Assembly (NCBI GenBank): GCA_003543135.1 | Contig: DPJG01000023.1 | Location: 310,001 to 374,000, forward strand | Source of the DNA: Rheinheimera sp. | GTDB taxonomy: Bacteria > Pseudomonadota > Gammaproteobacteria > Enterobacterales > Alteromonadaceae | Reading direction: 5' to 3' | Length of the DNA stretch: 64,000 bases | In this document: positions 56,546 through 64,000 of the stretch, one piece after another | How positions within the stretch are numbered: the first letter of the stretch is position 1 | Layout of the letters: every line of letters starts with the position of its first letter | Notes under the pieces: model-generated | What the model saw: only the letters and a program-made list of their open reading frames with translations | Database searches by the model: none | What the model was told of the DNA's origin: nothing | Made by a program: the position numbers and the translations under genes

Positions 56546-58195
56546 TCAGTTTAACTGCTGAAAAACACTGTCAACAAAAGCTTTGGCATCCTGCTCCAGT
56601 TGTTGCAAGTGGGCAGCATCAACAAAACTTTCCAGATAAATTTTATAGCTGTTTTCCGTACCCGAAGGTCGCGCGGCAAACCAGCCATGTTGAGTGACCA
56701 CTTTCACGCCGCCAATACTGGCATTATTGCCAGGCGCCTTGGTCAGCACGGCAAGAATAGGATCCCCGGCCAGACTGGTTTGAGACACACTGTTCACATC
56801 CAGATTTTTCAGCGCATTTTTTTGCGCATAATCGGCTGGCGCGTCAATACGCCGATACAAAGGTGCGCCAAACTCGCGGGTCAGCGCCTGGTATTGGGTG
56901 TAAGGGTCAACACCTGTTTTGGCCATCATTTCGGCGGCTAATAATCCCAGGATAAAACCATCTTTGTCGGTGGACCACACAGTGCCGTCAAAACGCAAAA
57001 AGCTGGCACCGGCCGACTCTTCACCGCCAAACACCAAATGGCCCTGATGCAGGCCTTCAACAAACCATTTAAAACCAACAGGCACTTCATACAAAGTGCG
57101 GCCACGACCGGCAACCACTCTGTCAATCAGTGCACTGGACACCAGAGTTTTGCCGATTTTTTTATCCAGGCCCCACTGTGGTCTGTTACTGAGCAGATAA
57201 TTTATCGCCACCGCCAGATAATGATTTGGATTTAACAGGCCGCCCTGACGGGTGACAATGCCGTGACGATCAAAATCAGGGTCGTTACCTATCCCTATAT
57301 CAAACTGATCTTTCAGTTTAATTAAATTGGCCATCGAATACGCTGAGCTGCAGTCCATCCGGATTTTGCCGTCTTTATCCAGCGGCATAAATGCAAAAGT
57401 CGGGTCGACATTATCGTTAACCACTGTTAAATCCAGTCCGTATTTTTGCGCTATTACAGGCCAGAATGCGATGCCTGAGCCCCCCATAGGGTCGACACCA
57501 ATTTTAATTTTGGCTTTGGCAATAGCGGCCATATCAATGACACTGGCAAGGTCGTCCACATAAGGTGTGATGTAGTCGTGTTGCTGATACAACACACTTG
57601 CCAGCGCCTGCTGATAATCCAGGCATAACAGCCCGGCTAAATCATCCGCGATTAACGTATTGGCTCTTTGTTCTATCCAGGATGTGGCGTCTGTATCCGC
57701 CGGTCCACCATGGGGTGGATTGTATTTAATACCACCATCAGCGGGTGGATTGTGTGAAGGGGTGATCACTATGCCATCGGCCAGAGCTGCAGGCGCAGTG
57801 CTGTTGTAACTCAGAATGGCGTGGGAAATCACCGGCGTTGGTGTATACCCATGACCAGCCTGCACCTTGAGAGTGACACCATTGGCAATCAGCACCTGCA
57901 CTGCGCTGATAAAAGCAGGTTCACTGAGCGCATGGGTATCTTTGCCTAAAAACAGCGGTCCTGTGATGCCCTGCGCTTTGCGATACTCAGCAACAGCCTG
58001 GCAAATGGCTTTGATATGCACTTCGTTAAAAGAACAGTCGGCTGCACTGCCACGATGGCCGGAAGTACCAAAACTGACCCGTTGTGACTGAACAGTTAAA
58101 TCAGGCTTTAACGTGTAATATTCTGAACATAATAAAGCAATGTTCGTCAGCAGGTTTTTTGGTGCTGTTTGACCGGCAAGCGGGTGAACCGACAT
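56546..58195 (-). CDS. pgm: Phosphoglucomutase (alpha-D-glucose phosphate-specific)
   Basis: 549 aa (E. coli 546). The phosphoserine is Ser147 in [15 protein letters not shown]. The metal loop is [12 protein letters not shown], the sugar loop is VFGGEESAG and the phosphate-binding site is [13 protein letters not shown]. It interconverts glucose-1- and glucose-6-phosphate, linking GlgC/GlgP to central metabolism. It begins 9 bp after seqA, the same seqA-pgm operon as in E. coli. Confidence 0.96.
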   Translation of the reverse strand: MSVHPLAGQTAPKNLLTNIALLCSEYYTLKPDLTVQSQRVSFGTSGHRGSAADCSFNEVHIKAICQAVAEYRKAQGITGPLFLGKDTHALSEPAFISAVQVLIANGVTLKVQAGHGYTPTPVISHAILSYNSTAPAALADGIVITPSHNPPADGGIKYNPPHGGPADTDATSWIEQRANTLIADDLAGLLCLDYQQALASVLYQQHDYITPYVDDLASVIDMAAIAKAKIKIGVDPMGGSGIAFWPVIAQKYGLDLTVVNDNVDPTFAFMPLDKDGKIRMDCSSAYSMANLIKLKDQFDIGIGNDPDFDRHGIVTRQGGLLNPNHYLAVAINYLLSNRPQWGLDKKIGKTLVSSALIDRVVAGRGRTLYEVPVGFKWFVEGLHQGHLVFGGEESAGASFLRFDGTVWSTDKDGFILGLLAAEMMAKTGVDPYTQYQALTREFGAPLYRRIDAPADYAQKNALKNLDVNSVSQTSLAGDPILAVLTKAPGNNASIGGVKVVTQHGWFAARPSGTENSYKIYLESFVDAAHLQQLEQDAKAFVDSVFQQLN

Positions 58196-58204
58196 AAATA
58201 TTCC

Positions 58205-58717
58205 TTATAAAAAGTCCCGGATAAGTTCTGCTTCTTCCTGTGAATAACCCAGCTTTAATGCAGCTTCGGTTAACATCATTTTTTTCCGGGTGGTGTTGGA
58301 GTTGGTGATCACCCAGAATTCGCTATTTGGAATAGGTTTTGGATTGGTACTGCTGCCCGCTTCCAGTAAATCTGCTTCTTTGCGGCCAAAATACACCCTG
58401 TTGCGGCCTTTAATGTCCAGCACCTTGGCAAACTGTGTTTTGTGCGCGCGCGCCAGGGCTGACAGGATAATTAAGAAGCGACCAACAACACTAAGCTCAG
58501 CCTGTAAATCCTGTTTGCTCAGAATATCAAAAACTTTCTGATCCTGTGCCACAGGGACACTGGCCGCCAGGTTAACAGTTTCAGATGGCGCAGGGATGAC
58601 AGTGTTCTGTTGTGGCAACAATAAACGTCGTAAAATTTCGGAAGCACTTTCCCCAATTTGTTGGGTCTGACTGGCGATGTAATGATAAAGATCATCATCT
58701 ATTTCTATTGTTTTCAT
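58205..58717 (-). CDS. seqA: Replication initiation negative regulator SeqA
   Basis: 170 aa (E. coli 181). N-terminal oligomerisation part MKTIEIDDDLYHYIASQTQQIGESASEILRRLL and C-terminal hemimethylated-GATC-binding part RAHKTQFAKVLDIKGRNRVYFG, SNTTRKKMMLTEAALKLGYS. It sequesters newly replicated oriC and the dnaA promoter, which implies a Dam methylase in this organism. It is divergent from ybfF and leads the seqA-pgm operon. Confidence 0.96.
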   Translation of the reverse strand: MKTIEIDDDLYHYIASQTQQIGESASEILRRLLLPQQNTVIPAPSETVNLAASVPVAQDQKVFDILSKQDLQAELSVVGRFLIILSALARAHKTQFAKVLDIKGRNRVYFGRKEADLLEAGSSTNPKPIPNSEFWVITNSNTTRKKMMLTEAALKLGYSQEEAELIRDFL

Positions 58718-58854
58718 AAAGATACCTTAAAACCCAAACCGACAACCGGCATTATATAAATTGACACAGGCTGACGCCAGCCCGGTATTTTGTTAGGCTG
58801 GCGCACTTTTGTTATCGCGCGTCTGTTATAGCGCTTCGTTGTCAAAGGATAAGC

Positions 58855-59616
58855 ATGATATTACATACTGACATAACAGGCCAAGGCGAGCCACTGGTAT
58901 TGATCCACGGTTTGTTTGGCAGTTACGAAAACTTAGGCGTCATTGCCCGCTCCTTGCAGGACAAATTTCAGATCATCAATCTGGATTTACGTAACCATGG
59001 CCGCTCGCCACATAGCGATGAAATGAGTTATCCGCTGATGGCCGCTGATGTATTGGAAACGCTTGATGCGCAGGGCTTAAATCAGGTCTCTGTGCTTGGT
59101 CATTCAATGGGCGGCAAAGTTGCGATGCAGCTGGCACTGATGGCGCCAGAGCGGGTAAAAAAACTGATCCTGGCCGATATTTCGCCTGTGGTGAATGAAC
59201 CCCGCCACGCCGGTATTTTGCAGGCGATGCAACAAATCAATCTTGCCACACTGCAAGACAGGCGTGAAGCCGACCAGCAATTAAGCGCAACTGTGACTGA
59301 GCTTGGCGTGCGGCAATTTTTGCTGAAAAACCTGGTTAAAGAAGGCAACACATTTAGCTGGCGGCTAAATTTGCCGGCACTGGTGGCCAATTACCCACAG
59401 ATTTTGGCAGCGCCACAAGCAAAAGGGCCTTACCCGGGGCCGGTGCTTTTTATTAAAGGCGGTGATTCTGATTATCTGCTGCCATCACACCAAGGCACTA
59501 TCCAGCAACTGTTTCCACATGCCAAAGCCAAGGTCATTCAGGGCACAGGTCATTGGTTACATGCAGAAAAACCGGCCGCTTTTAGCAAAATAGTGGCGGA
59601 TTTTTTATTGAGCTAG
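58855..59616 (+). CDS. ybfF: Alpha/beta-hydrolase, YbfF esterase
   Basis: 253 aa. LVLIHGLFGSYENLG carries the oxyanion region, the nucleophile is Ser84 in LGHSMGGKVAMQLA, and the catalytic His is near the end in GTGHWLHAEKP. YbfF hydrolyses short acyl esters, including acyl-CoA esters, in vitro. The neighbour order with seqA is the same as in enterics. BioH, the esterase missing from the bio cluster here, has the same fold but other neighbours, so I keep YbfF. Confidence 0.9.
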   Translation: MILHTDITGQGEPLVLIHGLFGSYENLGVIARSLQDKFQIINLDLRNHGRSPHSDEMSYPLMAADVLETLDAQGLNQVSVLGHSMGGKVAMQLALMAPERVKKLILADISPVVNEPRHAGILQAMQQINLATLQDRREADQQLSATVTELGVRQFLLKNLVKEGNTFSWRLNLPALVANYPQILAAPQAKGPYPGPVLFIKGGDSDYLLPSHQGTIQQLFPHAKAKVIQGTGHWLHAEKPAAFSKIVADFLLS

Positions 59617-59639
59617 CGCATAAATTTTTTTTCGCTTTG

Positions 59640-59648
59640 TGCTATAGT
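59640..59648 (+). promoter_or_regulatory. Extended -10 promoter for DUF2788-ybfE-fldA
   Basis: TGCTATAGT is an extended -10 element (TGN plus TATAGT). No good -35 is seen at 16-18 bases. It lies 28 bases before the DUF2788 start. Confidence 0.5.
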
Positions 59649-59675
59649 GCGCGCGTTTTTTTGAAGGTCATCACC

Positions 59676-59897
59676 ATGTTAAATGAATATATGGAACAAA
59701 TTGAGGCGGCCAGTTTATGGTTTTTCCTCAGCGTGTTGTTTTTTTTGATAGGAATGGCGATTCAGGACGTATTAAAAAAAGGCAATGTGCCAAAATTTGG
59801 CCGGGTATTTGTCTGGATAGTATTATTTTTGGGATGTGCCGGCTTTCTGGCCAAAGGTGTTATTCAGTTTATCTATGAGTCAAAAGGGTTAGGTTAA
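59676..59897 (+). CDS. DUF2788 small membrane protein
   Basis: 73 aa with two transmembrane helices (about 13-29 and 47-66) separated by a basic loop QDVLKKGNVPKFGR. It fits the gammaproteobacterial DUF2788 family seen beside ybfE/fldA. ATG 59676 has AAGG upstream; the stop overlaps the ybfE start (TAATG). Function unknown. Confidence 0.85.
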   Translation: MLNEYMEQIEAASLWFFLSVLFFLIGMAIQDVLKKGNVPKFGRVFVWIVLFLGCAGFLAKGVIQFIYESKGLG

Positions 59898-60169
59898 TGG
59901 CGAAAATTGCCACAGATCGCACAACTCTTGATTTATTTGCCGGCGAAAAGCGGCCGGGTCGGCCAAAAACCAACCCCTTACCGCGTGAAGAGCAGCTGCG
60001 ACTGAATAAAAGAAACCAGATCCGCCGTGACAAAACCAAAGGGTTAAAACGCATCGAGTGCAAAGTGACAGCTGAGCTGTACTCACAACTGGATGCCAGA
60101 GCGCAGGCACTGCAACTGACCCGCAGTGCGCTGATTGAACAACTGCTGAGCGCAGCGTTAGCAAGGTAA
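59897..60169 (+). CDS. ybfE: YbfE, ribbon-helix-helix-like protein
   Basis: 90 aa. GRPKTNPLPREEQLRLNKRNQIRRDKTKG is a basic N-terminal part, and KRIECKVTAELYSQLDARAQALQLTRSALIEQLL looks like a ribbon-helix-helix DNA-binding fold. E. coli YbfE is LexA-regulated, but I see no CTG-N10-CAG box here. It is coupled to DUF2788 by TAATG and is 11 bp before fldA. Confidence 0.88.
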   Translation: MAKIATDRTTLDLFAGEKRPGRPKTNPLPREEQLRLNKRNQIRRDKTKGLKRIECKVTAELYSQLDARAQALQLTRSALIEQLLSAALAR

Positions 60170-60180
60170 AAGGCACTTAT

Positions 60181-60711
60181 ATGGCAACTGTAGGTATATT
60201 TTTTGGCAGCGATACCGGTAACACTGAACATATCGCCAAGATGATCCAAAAAGAGCTGGGCAAAAACTTAATTGCGGTGCATGACATTGCAAAAAGCAGC
60301 AAAGAAGACATCGCCAGTTACGATTTGCTGATGTTTGGCATTCCAACCTGGTATTACGGTGAAGCCCAGTGCGACTGGGATGACTTTTTCCCTGAGCTGG
60401 AAAACATCGACTTTAACAATAAGCTGGTGGCGATTTTTGGTTGTGGTGATCAGGAAGACTATGCCGAGTATTTCCTCGATGCCATGGGTACCCTGCGCGA
60501 TATTATCGAGCCAAAAGGTGCCATTATTGTCGGTCACTGGCCAACCAAAGGTTATAACTTTGTCGCTTCTAAAGCACTGGCTGACAACGACCATTTTGTC
60601 GGCTTAGGCATTGATGAAGACCGTCAGCCGGAATTGACCGAAGCCCGGGTAAAACAGTGGTGTAAACAGATTTATGACGAGCTGAGCTTAAAAGATCTCG
60701 AAGGTTTATAA
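60181..60711 (+). CDS. fldA: Flavodoxin I
   Basis: 176 aa (E. coli FldA 176). FMN phosphate loop GSDTGNTE, isoalloxazine-contact regions IPTWYYGEAQCDWDDF and FGCGDQEDYAEYFLDA. A cytosolic low-potential electron carrier needed for activation of radical-SAM and similar enzymes, including BioB of this window. It is last in the DUF2788-ybfE-fldA unit with a strong terminator after it. Two genes from fur, as in enterics. Confidence 0.97.
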   Translation: MATVGIFFGSDTGNTEHIAKMIQKELGKNLIAVHDIAKSSKEDIASYDLLMFGIPTWYYGEAQCDWDDFFPELENIDFNNKLVAIFGCGDQEDYAEYFLDAMGTLRDIIEPKGAIIVGHWPTKGYNFVASKALADNDHFVGLGIDEDRQPELTEARVKQWCKQIYDELSLKDLEGL

Positions 60712-60736
60712 GCACCAATCTTTGCTCTTTAAAAAC

Positions 60737-60766
60737 AAAAACCACCCTAAAGCGGTGGTTTTTTGT
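60737..60766 (+). terminator. Terminator of fldA
   Basis: AAAAACCACC, loop CTAAAGC, GGTGGTTTTTT, 26 bp after the fldA stop. Confidence 0.92.
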
Positions 60767-60832
60767 TTTATCAATGTTGAATATAATTTTTTCGGCAAGC
60801 AAGAACAGCGGTGTGACTGTCACTGATGGTGA

Positions 60833-61318
60833 TCACAGGCTGCCTTCTGGTTTTGGCCGGTGTTTTGGTTTTTTGCGAATATACACAGTACGGTTCACTT
60901 CGCAAACAATCTCATTTTTATTGTTTTTGATATGTACTAAAAACTGTGGGAAGTATTTATCACCCTCTGCAGTAGCTGCTTTAATTTCATCAACCACAGC
61001 ATCACCCAACCAAAACTCTGCCGTTAATGTGCCATGCCCAGGCTTGATATAATCGATATCAGCCTTTTTATCCCACACCATATATTCTTTGCCCAGTGCG
61101 CCCATCAGCAGCAGTGGATACATAGGATCGGTCATCGCAAACATAGCACCGCCAAACTGACTGCTATTAATATTCCGCCGCCAGGGCCTGTCGTTCAGAC
61201 TGACACGGGCGTAACGATAATCATCAGCCAGCTGTTCTACTTTGATACCGTTAAACCAAAACGGCGGCCAAAAATTTAATAAGTGACGCATCACTGCGGG
61301 TTTAAATGCCCAGCGCAT
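60833..61318 (-). CDS. DUF4442 hotdog-fold protein (thioesterase-like)
   Basis: 161 aa. NINSSQFGGAMFAMTDPMYPLLLMG and VEQLADDYRYARVSLNDRPW match the DUF4442/YiiD-like hotdog pattern, with the active-site-type NSSQFGG helix. It may hydrolyse an acyl-CoA or acyl-ACP; the substrate is unknown. ATG 61318 has GGAG upstream. It is divergent from fur and convergent with fldA. Confidence 0.82.
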   Translation of the reverse strand: MRWAFKPAVMRHLLNFWPPFWFNGIKVEQLADDYRYARVSLNDRPWRRNINSSQFGGAMFAMTDPMYPLLLMGALGKEYMVWDKKADIDYIKPGHGTLTAEFWLGDAVVDEIKAATAEGDKYFPQFLVHIKNNKNEIVCEVNRTVYIRKKPKHRPKPEGSL

Positions 61319-61434
61319 AAAAGCTCCATCTGGTAAGACCTGTAACGAGAATCATAACCTGAAAACGCCTGCGGCACCACGCTTCCCTTGCACAGGAACG
61401 GGAGATTTTACTTTTCCAATCAAAGAGAATAGCC

Positions 61435-61440
61435 TTATAA
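61435..61440 (+). promoter_or_regulatory. Candidate -10 element of fur
   Basis: Perfect TATAAT, 34 bases before the fur ATG. No good -35 at 16-18 bases, and no clear Fur box (GATAATGATAATCATTATC) overlaps it. Confidence 0.35.
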
Positions 61441-61474
61441 TCCAAGCCAACAGCAATTATGAGTATCGATACAG

Positions 61475-61915
61475 ATGTCAGATCACAACAGTGAACTTCG
61501 TAAAGCCGGCCTGAAAGTGACCCTGCCAAGGGTAAAAATTCTGGAAATTTTGCAGGACCCAAGTCACCAGCACATCAGCGCTGAAGACGTTTATAAAATT
61601 CTGCTGGAAATTGGTGAAGATATAGGTCTGGCCACTGTTTATCGGGTACTGAACCAGTTTGACGACGCCGGTATTGTCAGCCGTCACCATTTTGAAGGTG
61701 GTAAATCGGTTTTTGAACTGAGCAGAATGGACCACCACGACCATCTGGTGTGCTTAAACTGCGGCAAAGTGATTGAATTTGAAGACGATGACATTGAGCG
61801 CAAGCAGCTGGAAATTGCCGATAAAAATGGCATTAAACTGACCCACCACAGCTTGTATCTGTATGGGGAGTGTGTTGATAAAGTGGCTTGTGATAGTTAC
61901 AAAAATAAAGCCTGA
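61475..61915 (+). CDS. fur: Ferric uptake regulator
   Basis: 146 aa (E. coli 148). Winged-helix DNA-binding domain (KAGLKVTLPRVKILEIL, LATVYRVLNQFDDAGIV) and metal-binding dimer domain: HHDH (87-90) and structural-zinc Cys93-LN-Cys96, with GECVDKVAC at the end. It represses iron uptake genes with Fe2+. The Shine-Dalgarno is weak (GAG at 61461). Confidence 0.96.
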   Translation: MSDHNSELRKAGLKVTLPRVKILEILQDPSHQHISAEDVYKILLEIGEDIGLATVYRVLNQFDDAGIVSRHHFEGGKSVFELSRMDHHDHLVCLNCGKVIEFEDDDIERKQLEIADKNGIKLTHHSLYLYGECVDKVACDSYKNKA

Positions 61916-61931
61916 TCAATTCTGAACCAAT

Positions 61932-61959
61932 AAAAAACGCAGCCTGGCTGCGTTTTTTT
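61932..61959 (+). terminator. Terminator of fur
   Basis: AAAAAACGCAGC-CTG-GCTGCGTTTTTTT, 16 bp after the stop. Its A-run could also act for the convergent lipoprotein gene. Confidence 0.9.
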
Positions 61960-61966
61960 ATCTGTG

Positions 61967-62383
61967 CTATGGCAACAAGCTGCATTGTTGTTGCTGGCAG
62001 GCCGCCACTGGCTCTGGCACTATCTGACAGGTACTACGAAGGCCAAGTCTTTGTTGTTGTTCTTGTTTTAACTTTTTGTATCTATCGTTGGTGATGGCAA
62101 GCAGCTTTTCATCTGTGCTTTTGCTTGAATACACCATATATTGCTCAGGCCCGCCACAAGGTCTGTGCCCTACCGGCAGCACTTTGCATTGGGTACTTTG
62201 CTGACAGCTTTTATCGGCGGTTAGACGCTGCAGACGCTGATGGAGTTGTTTGGTATCTACCTGCAGCTGTGCCAGCGAACCATCCAGCTGATTGACCATC
62301 AGATCTTTTTGTTGTGGCACTGTGCTACAGCCTGAAAGTAAAACCAGCATGCCGAGCAATGTGCTTATTCCCTGCTTTTTCAC
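61967..62383 (-). CDS. Cys-rich lipoprotein of unknown function
   Basis: 138 aa. Lipobox LLSGC (Cys19). A helical coiled-coil-like part follows (LMVNQLDGSLAQLQVDTKQL, HQRLQRLTAD). Six further Cys come after it, in SCQQSTQC, GHRPCGGPEQ, STCQIV and ACQQQQC, an even number fitting three disulfides in the periplasm. The start is GTG 62383 with GGAG 8 bases upstream. No family recognised. Confidence 0.75.
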   Translation of the reverse strand: MKKQGISTLLGMLVLLSGCSTVPQQKDLMVNQLDGSLAQLQVDTKQLHQRLQRLTADKSCQQSTQCKVLPVGHRPCGGPEQYMVYSSKSTDEKLLAITNDRYKKLKQEQQQRLGLRSTCQIVPEPVAACQQQQCSLLP

Positions 62384-62698
62384 TTGCTTGTCTCCGGTTT
62401 GAAAAAGTTACAACATTTTAACCAAAACATATTCAATAACAAGCAATTGCACAAAAGTTCAGCACTTTTTATGCCGCTAAGTTGTAACAAAAACCCAGCA
62501 GCGGACAATCACTCTGTCCTTGTAGCCACAGCCTCGGGCAAAAAACCAAACCACCACGCAGGCCTGGTTAGCATTTCCATACCTTTAGCTTTGGTTTTTA
62601 ACGAAAACAGCCTCCTCCACAGGAGGTGGTTTTAAATGGACAATAAAAAAGCCAGTCAATAGACTGGCTTTTGCTGTTCACTTTGTTAAAGCCTTGTC
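62384..62698. other. 315-bp region between the Cys-rich lipoprotein and etfA, no gene
   Basis: Holds the lipoprotein promoter side, a GC-rich hairpin (CCTCC..GGAGG, about 62612-62626) and the etfA terminator. An 83-codon open frame on the plus strand has no Shine-Dalgarno or family-like sequence. Confidence 0.6.
62645..62673 (-). terminator. Terminator of etfBA
   Basis: On the minus strand AAAAGCCAGTC-TATT-GACTGGCTTTTTT, 26 bp after the etfA stop. Confidence 0.9.
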
Positions 62699-63625
62699 TT
62701 ACAGGCTGGCTTCCAGCTCTGGTAATACAGTGAATAAATCGGCAACTAAACCGTAGTCCGCCACCTGGAAAATAGGTGCTTCAGGGTCTTTGTTAATCGC
62801 CACTATCACTTTGGAATCTTTCATACCGGCTAAGTGCTGGATAGCCCCAGAGATACCTACGGCGATATATAAATCCGGTGCCACTATTTTACCGGTCTGG
62901 CCAACCTGCATATCATTTGGCACAAAACCGGCGTCAACTGCAGCACGGGAGGCACCAATGGCAGCAGATAATTTATCGGCAATACCTTCTAATAATTTGA
63001 AGTTATCACCGTTTTGCATGCCGCGACCACCAGAGATAATAACACGGGCAGCGGTCAGTTCCGGGCGTTCAGATTTAGTCAGCTCTTCAGCAACAAAAGC
63101 TGATAAACCGGCATCTTTGGCAATAGCTACAGTTTCAACAGCGGCATTGTTACCTGCACCAACTGCATTAAAGGCTGAGCTTCGAACTGTCAGTACTTTA
63201 ATGGCATCAGCAGACTGTACCGTGGCAATGGCATTACCGGCGTACACAGGGCGTACAAAAGTATCCGCGCTTTCAACGGCAATGACGTCAGAAATTTGTG
63301 CAACGTCCAGAAGTGCAGCAACCCGTGGCAGGAAGTTTTTACCATGGGTAGTGGCAGCAGCCAGAATATGGCTGTAATCACGGCCCAGCTCGGTGACCAA
63401 TAAACTGATATTTTCCGCCAGCTGATGTTCGTAGCAAGGCGCGTCTGCCAGCAATACTTTAGTCACACCAGTTAAAGTGGCTGCTTCAGCTGCAGCGCCT
63501 GCGCAGTTAAAACCAGCCACTAACACATGAATATCACCACCAATGGCGGCAGCTGCAGCTAAGGTTTTTGCGGTATCGGCTTTTAATGCCTGATGGTTAT
63601 GCTCAGCAATGATTAAAATAGCCAT
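62699..63625 (-). CDS. etfA: Electron transfer flavoprotein subunit alpha
   Basis: 308 aa. The N-terminal part has [21 protein letters not shown]. The C-terminal FAD-binding domain has [40 protein letters not shown] and [20 protein letters not shown]. It accepts electrons from acyl-CoA dehydrogenases such as GcdH of this window and passes them to ETF-ubiquinone oxidoreductase. The start shares a base with the etfB stop (TAATG). Confidence 0.96.
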   Translation of the reverse strand: MAILIIAEHNHQALKADTAKTLAAAAAIGGDIHVLVAGFNCAGAAAEAATLTGVTKVLLADAPCYEHQLAENISLLVTELGRDYSHILAAATTHGKNFLPRVAALLDVAQISDVIAVESADTFVRPVYAGNAIATVQSADAIKVLTVRSSAFNAVGAGNNAAVETVAIAKDAGLSAFVAEELTKSERPELTAARVIISGGRGMQNGDNFKLLEGIADKLSAAIGASRAAVDAGFVPNDMQVGQTGKIVAPDLYIAVGISGAIQHLAGMKDSKVIVAINKDPEAPIFQVADYGLVADLFTVLPELEASL

Positions 63626-64000
63626 TAGATCACCTTCGCTTCTTGCTTTAATTTTTCAACCAGAGTCGCCACACTGTCGACCATCACACCAGCCTGGCGT
63701 TGGGCCGGCGCTGTCACTTTTAATGTTTTAACTTTGCTTTGCAGCGCTACACCTAAAGAATCGGCTGCAATCACATCAAGCGGCTTTTTCTTGGCTTTCA
63801 TAATGTTTGGTAAAGAGGCATAACGGGGCTCGTTTAAGCGTAAGTCGGTTGACACCACGGCAGGCAGCTTTAACGACACCGTCTGTAAACCACCGTCAAT
63901 TTCACGGGTAACCGCTACTTTGCCGTCAGCCACCACCACTTTAGAAGCAAAGGTACCCTGACCCATGCCGGTTAAAGCGGCCAGCATCTGACCTGTCTGG
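63625..64000 (-). CDS. etfB: Electron transfer flavoprotein subunit beta, C-terminal half; 5' end outside window
   Basis: About 124 visible residues of an expected roughly 249; the frame runs to base 64000. [41 protein letters not shown] and the signature [22 protein letters not shown] identify ETF-beta, which binds AMP and docks dehydrogenases. Coupled to etfA. Confidence 0.95.
   Translation of the reverse strand, partial: QTGQMLAALTGMGQGTFASKVVVADGKVAVTREIDGGLQTVSLKLPAVVSTDLRLNEPRYASLPNIMKAKKKPLDVIAADSLGVALQSKVKTLKVTAPAQRQAGVMVDSVATLVEKLKQEAKVI

Noticed and set aside
59617-59675. LexA box before ybfE
   Set aside because: E. coli ybfE is LexA-controlled, but no CTG-N10-CAG dyad is present here.
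61380-61474. Fur box at the fur promoter
   Set aside because: The A/T-rich stretch near 61421-61441 does not match the 19-bp consensus well enough.
62384-62635. 83-codon plus-strand frame between the lipoprotein and etfA
   Set aside because: No ribosome binding site; polar mixed composition without domain-like pattern.
62790-63377. 195-codon open frame on the plus strand inside etfA
   Set aside because: Exactly antisense to a clear ETF-alpha gene, Ala/Thr/Ser-rich, no ribosome binding site; a shadow of the coding strand.

Overview
The window reads as one continuous piece of a gammaproteobacterial chromosome. The order seqA-pgm / ybfF / DUF2788-ybfE-fldA / fur, the biotin cluster bioA|bioBFCD, ppsA|ppsR, htpX, glgCA, ydiJ, fadH and sppA all point to the Alteromonadales/Chromatiaceae side of the Gammaproteobacteria. 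A Rheinheimera-like or Alishewanella-like organism is my best guess, but this is an inference from gene content. I see no rRNA, tRNA, CRISPR array, insertion sequence, phage or integron. Gene spacing is tight and many genes end in clear rho-independent terminators.

Layout. 1-597: 3' end of a secreted M9 collagenase. 822-2315: an unrecognised exported protein. 2430-3647: chromate transporter. 3716-9150: a LysR regulator divergent from glutaryl-CoA dehydrogenase, followed by a fused 2-oxoacid dehydrogenase E1 alpha-beta protein translationally coupled to a FabD-like acyltransferase. 9214-10707: periplasmic-sensor diguanylate cyclase. 10973-15607: cell-wall and peptide salvage genes (PBP4-type DacB, 5-oxoprolinase subunits PxpBC, AmiD-like amidase). 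15622-17025: NhaC-family antiporter. 17177-19122: unusual ADP-ribosylglycohydrolase and an orphan RmlD. 19272-22596: divergent ppsA/ppsR. 22712-26718: HAD phosphatase, PanE-like reductase, class II DAHP synthase, low-molecular-weight phosphotyrosine phosphatase. 26829-30660: overlapping moxR-DUF58-transglutaminase operon. 30711-33593: TIGR02647 protein, SYLF lipoprotein, htpX, pepE. 33621-38910: biotin synthesis. 38959-41839: two small envelope proteins, asnS, ydjA-type nitroreductase. 41974-44656: glgC-glgA. 45178-53574: fadH, sppA, VOC protein, ydiJ and a small membrane protein. 53869-61915: glgP, pgm, seqA, ybfF, DUF2788, ybfE, fldA, DUF4442, fur. 61967-64000: Cys-rich lipoprotein, etfA, and etfB cut by the window end.

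How the genes fit together. Three functions recur. Acyl-CoA oxidation: GcdH and FadH, with ETF as the electron acceptor of GcdH-type dehydrogenases. Glycogen turnover: GlgC and GlgA build, GlgP and Pgm break down and interconvert, and PpsA/PpsR set gluconeogenic flux. Envelope maintenance: DacB, AmiD, HtpX, SppA, TgpA-like protein and several lipoproteins.

The most interesting signal I found is non-coding. The 521-bp gap before glgCA carries, in the right order and spacing, two NtrC-like enhancer sites, a sigma-54-type promoter (GG-N10-GC) and a CsrA-like site on the glgC ribosome binding site. This would tie glycogen synthesis to nitrogen starvation. The second most interesting item is the fused E1 plus FabD-like pair, which has no E2 or E3 nearby. 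Everything here is read by eye; no database search was made.
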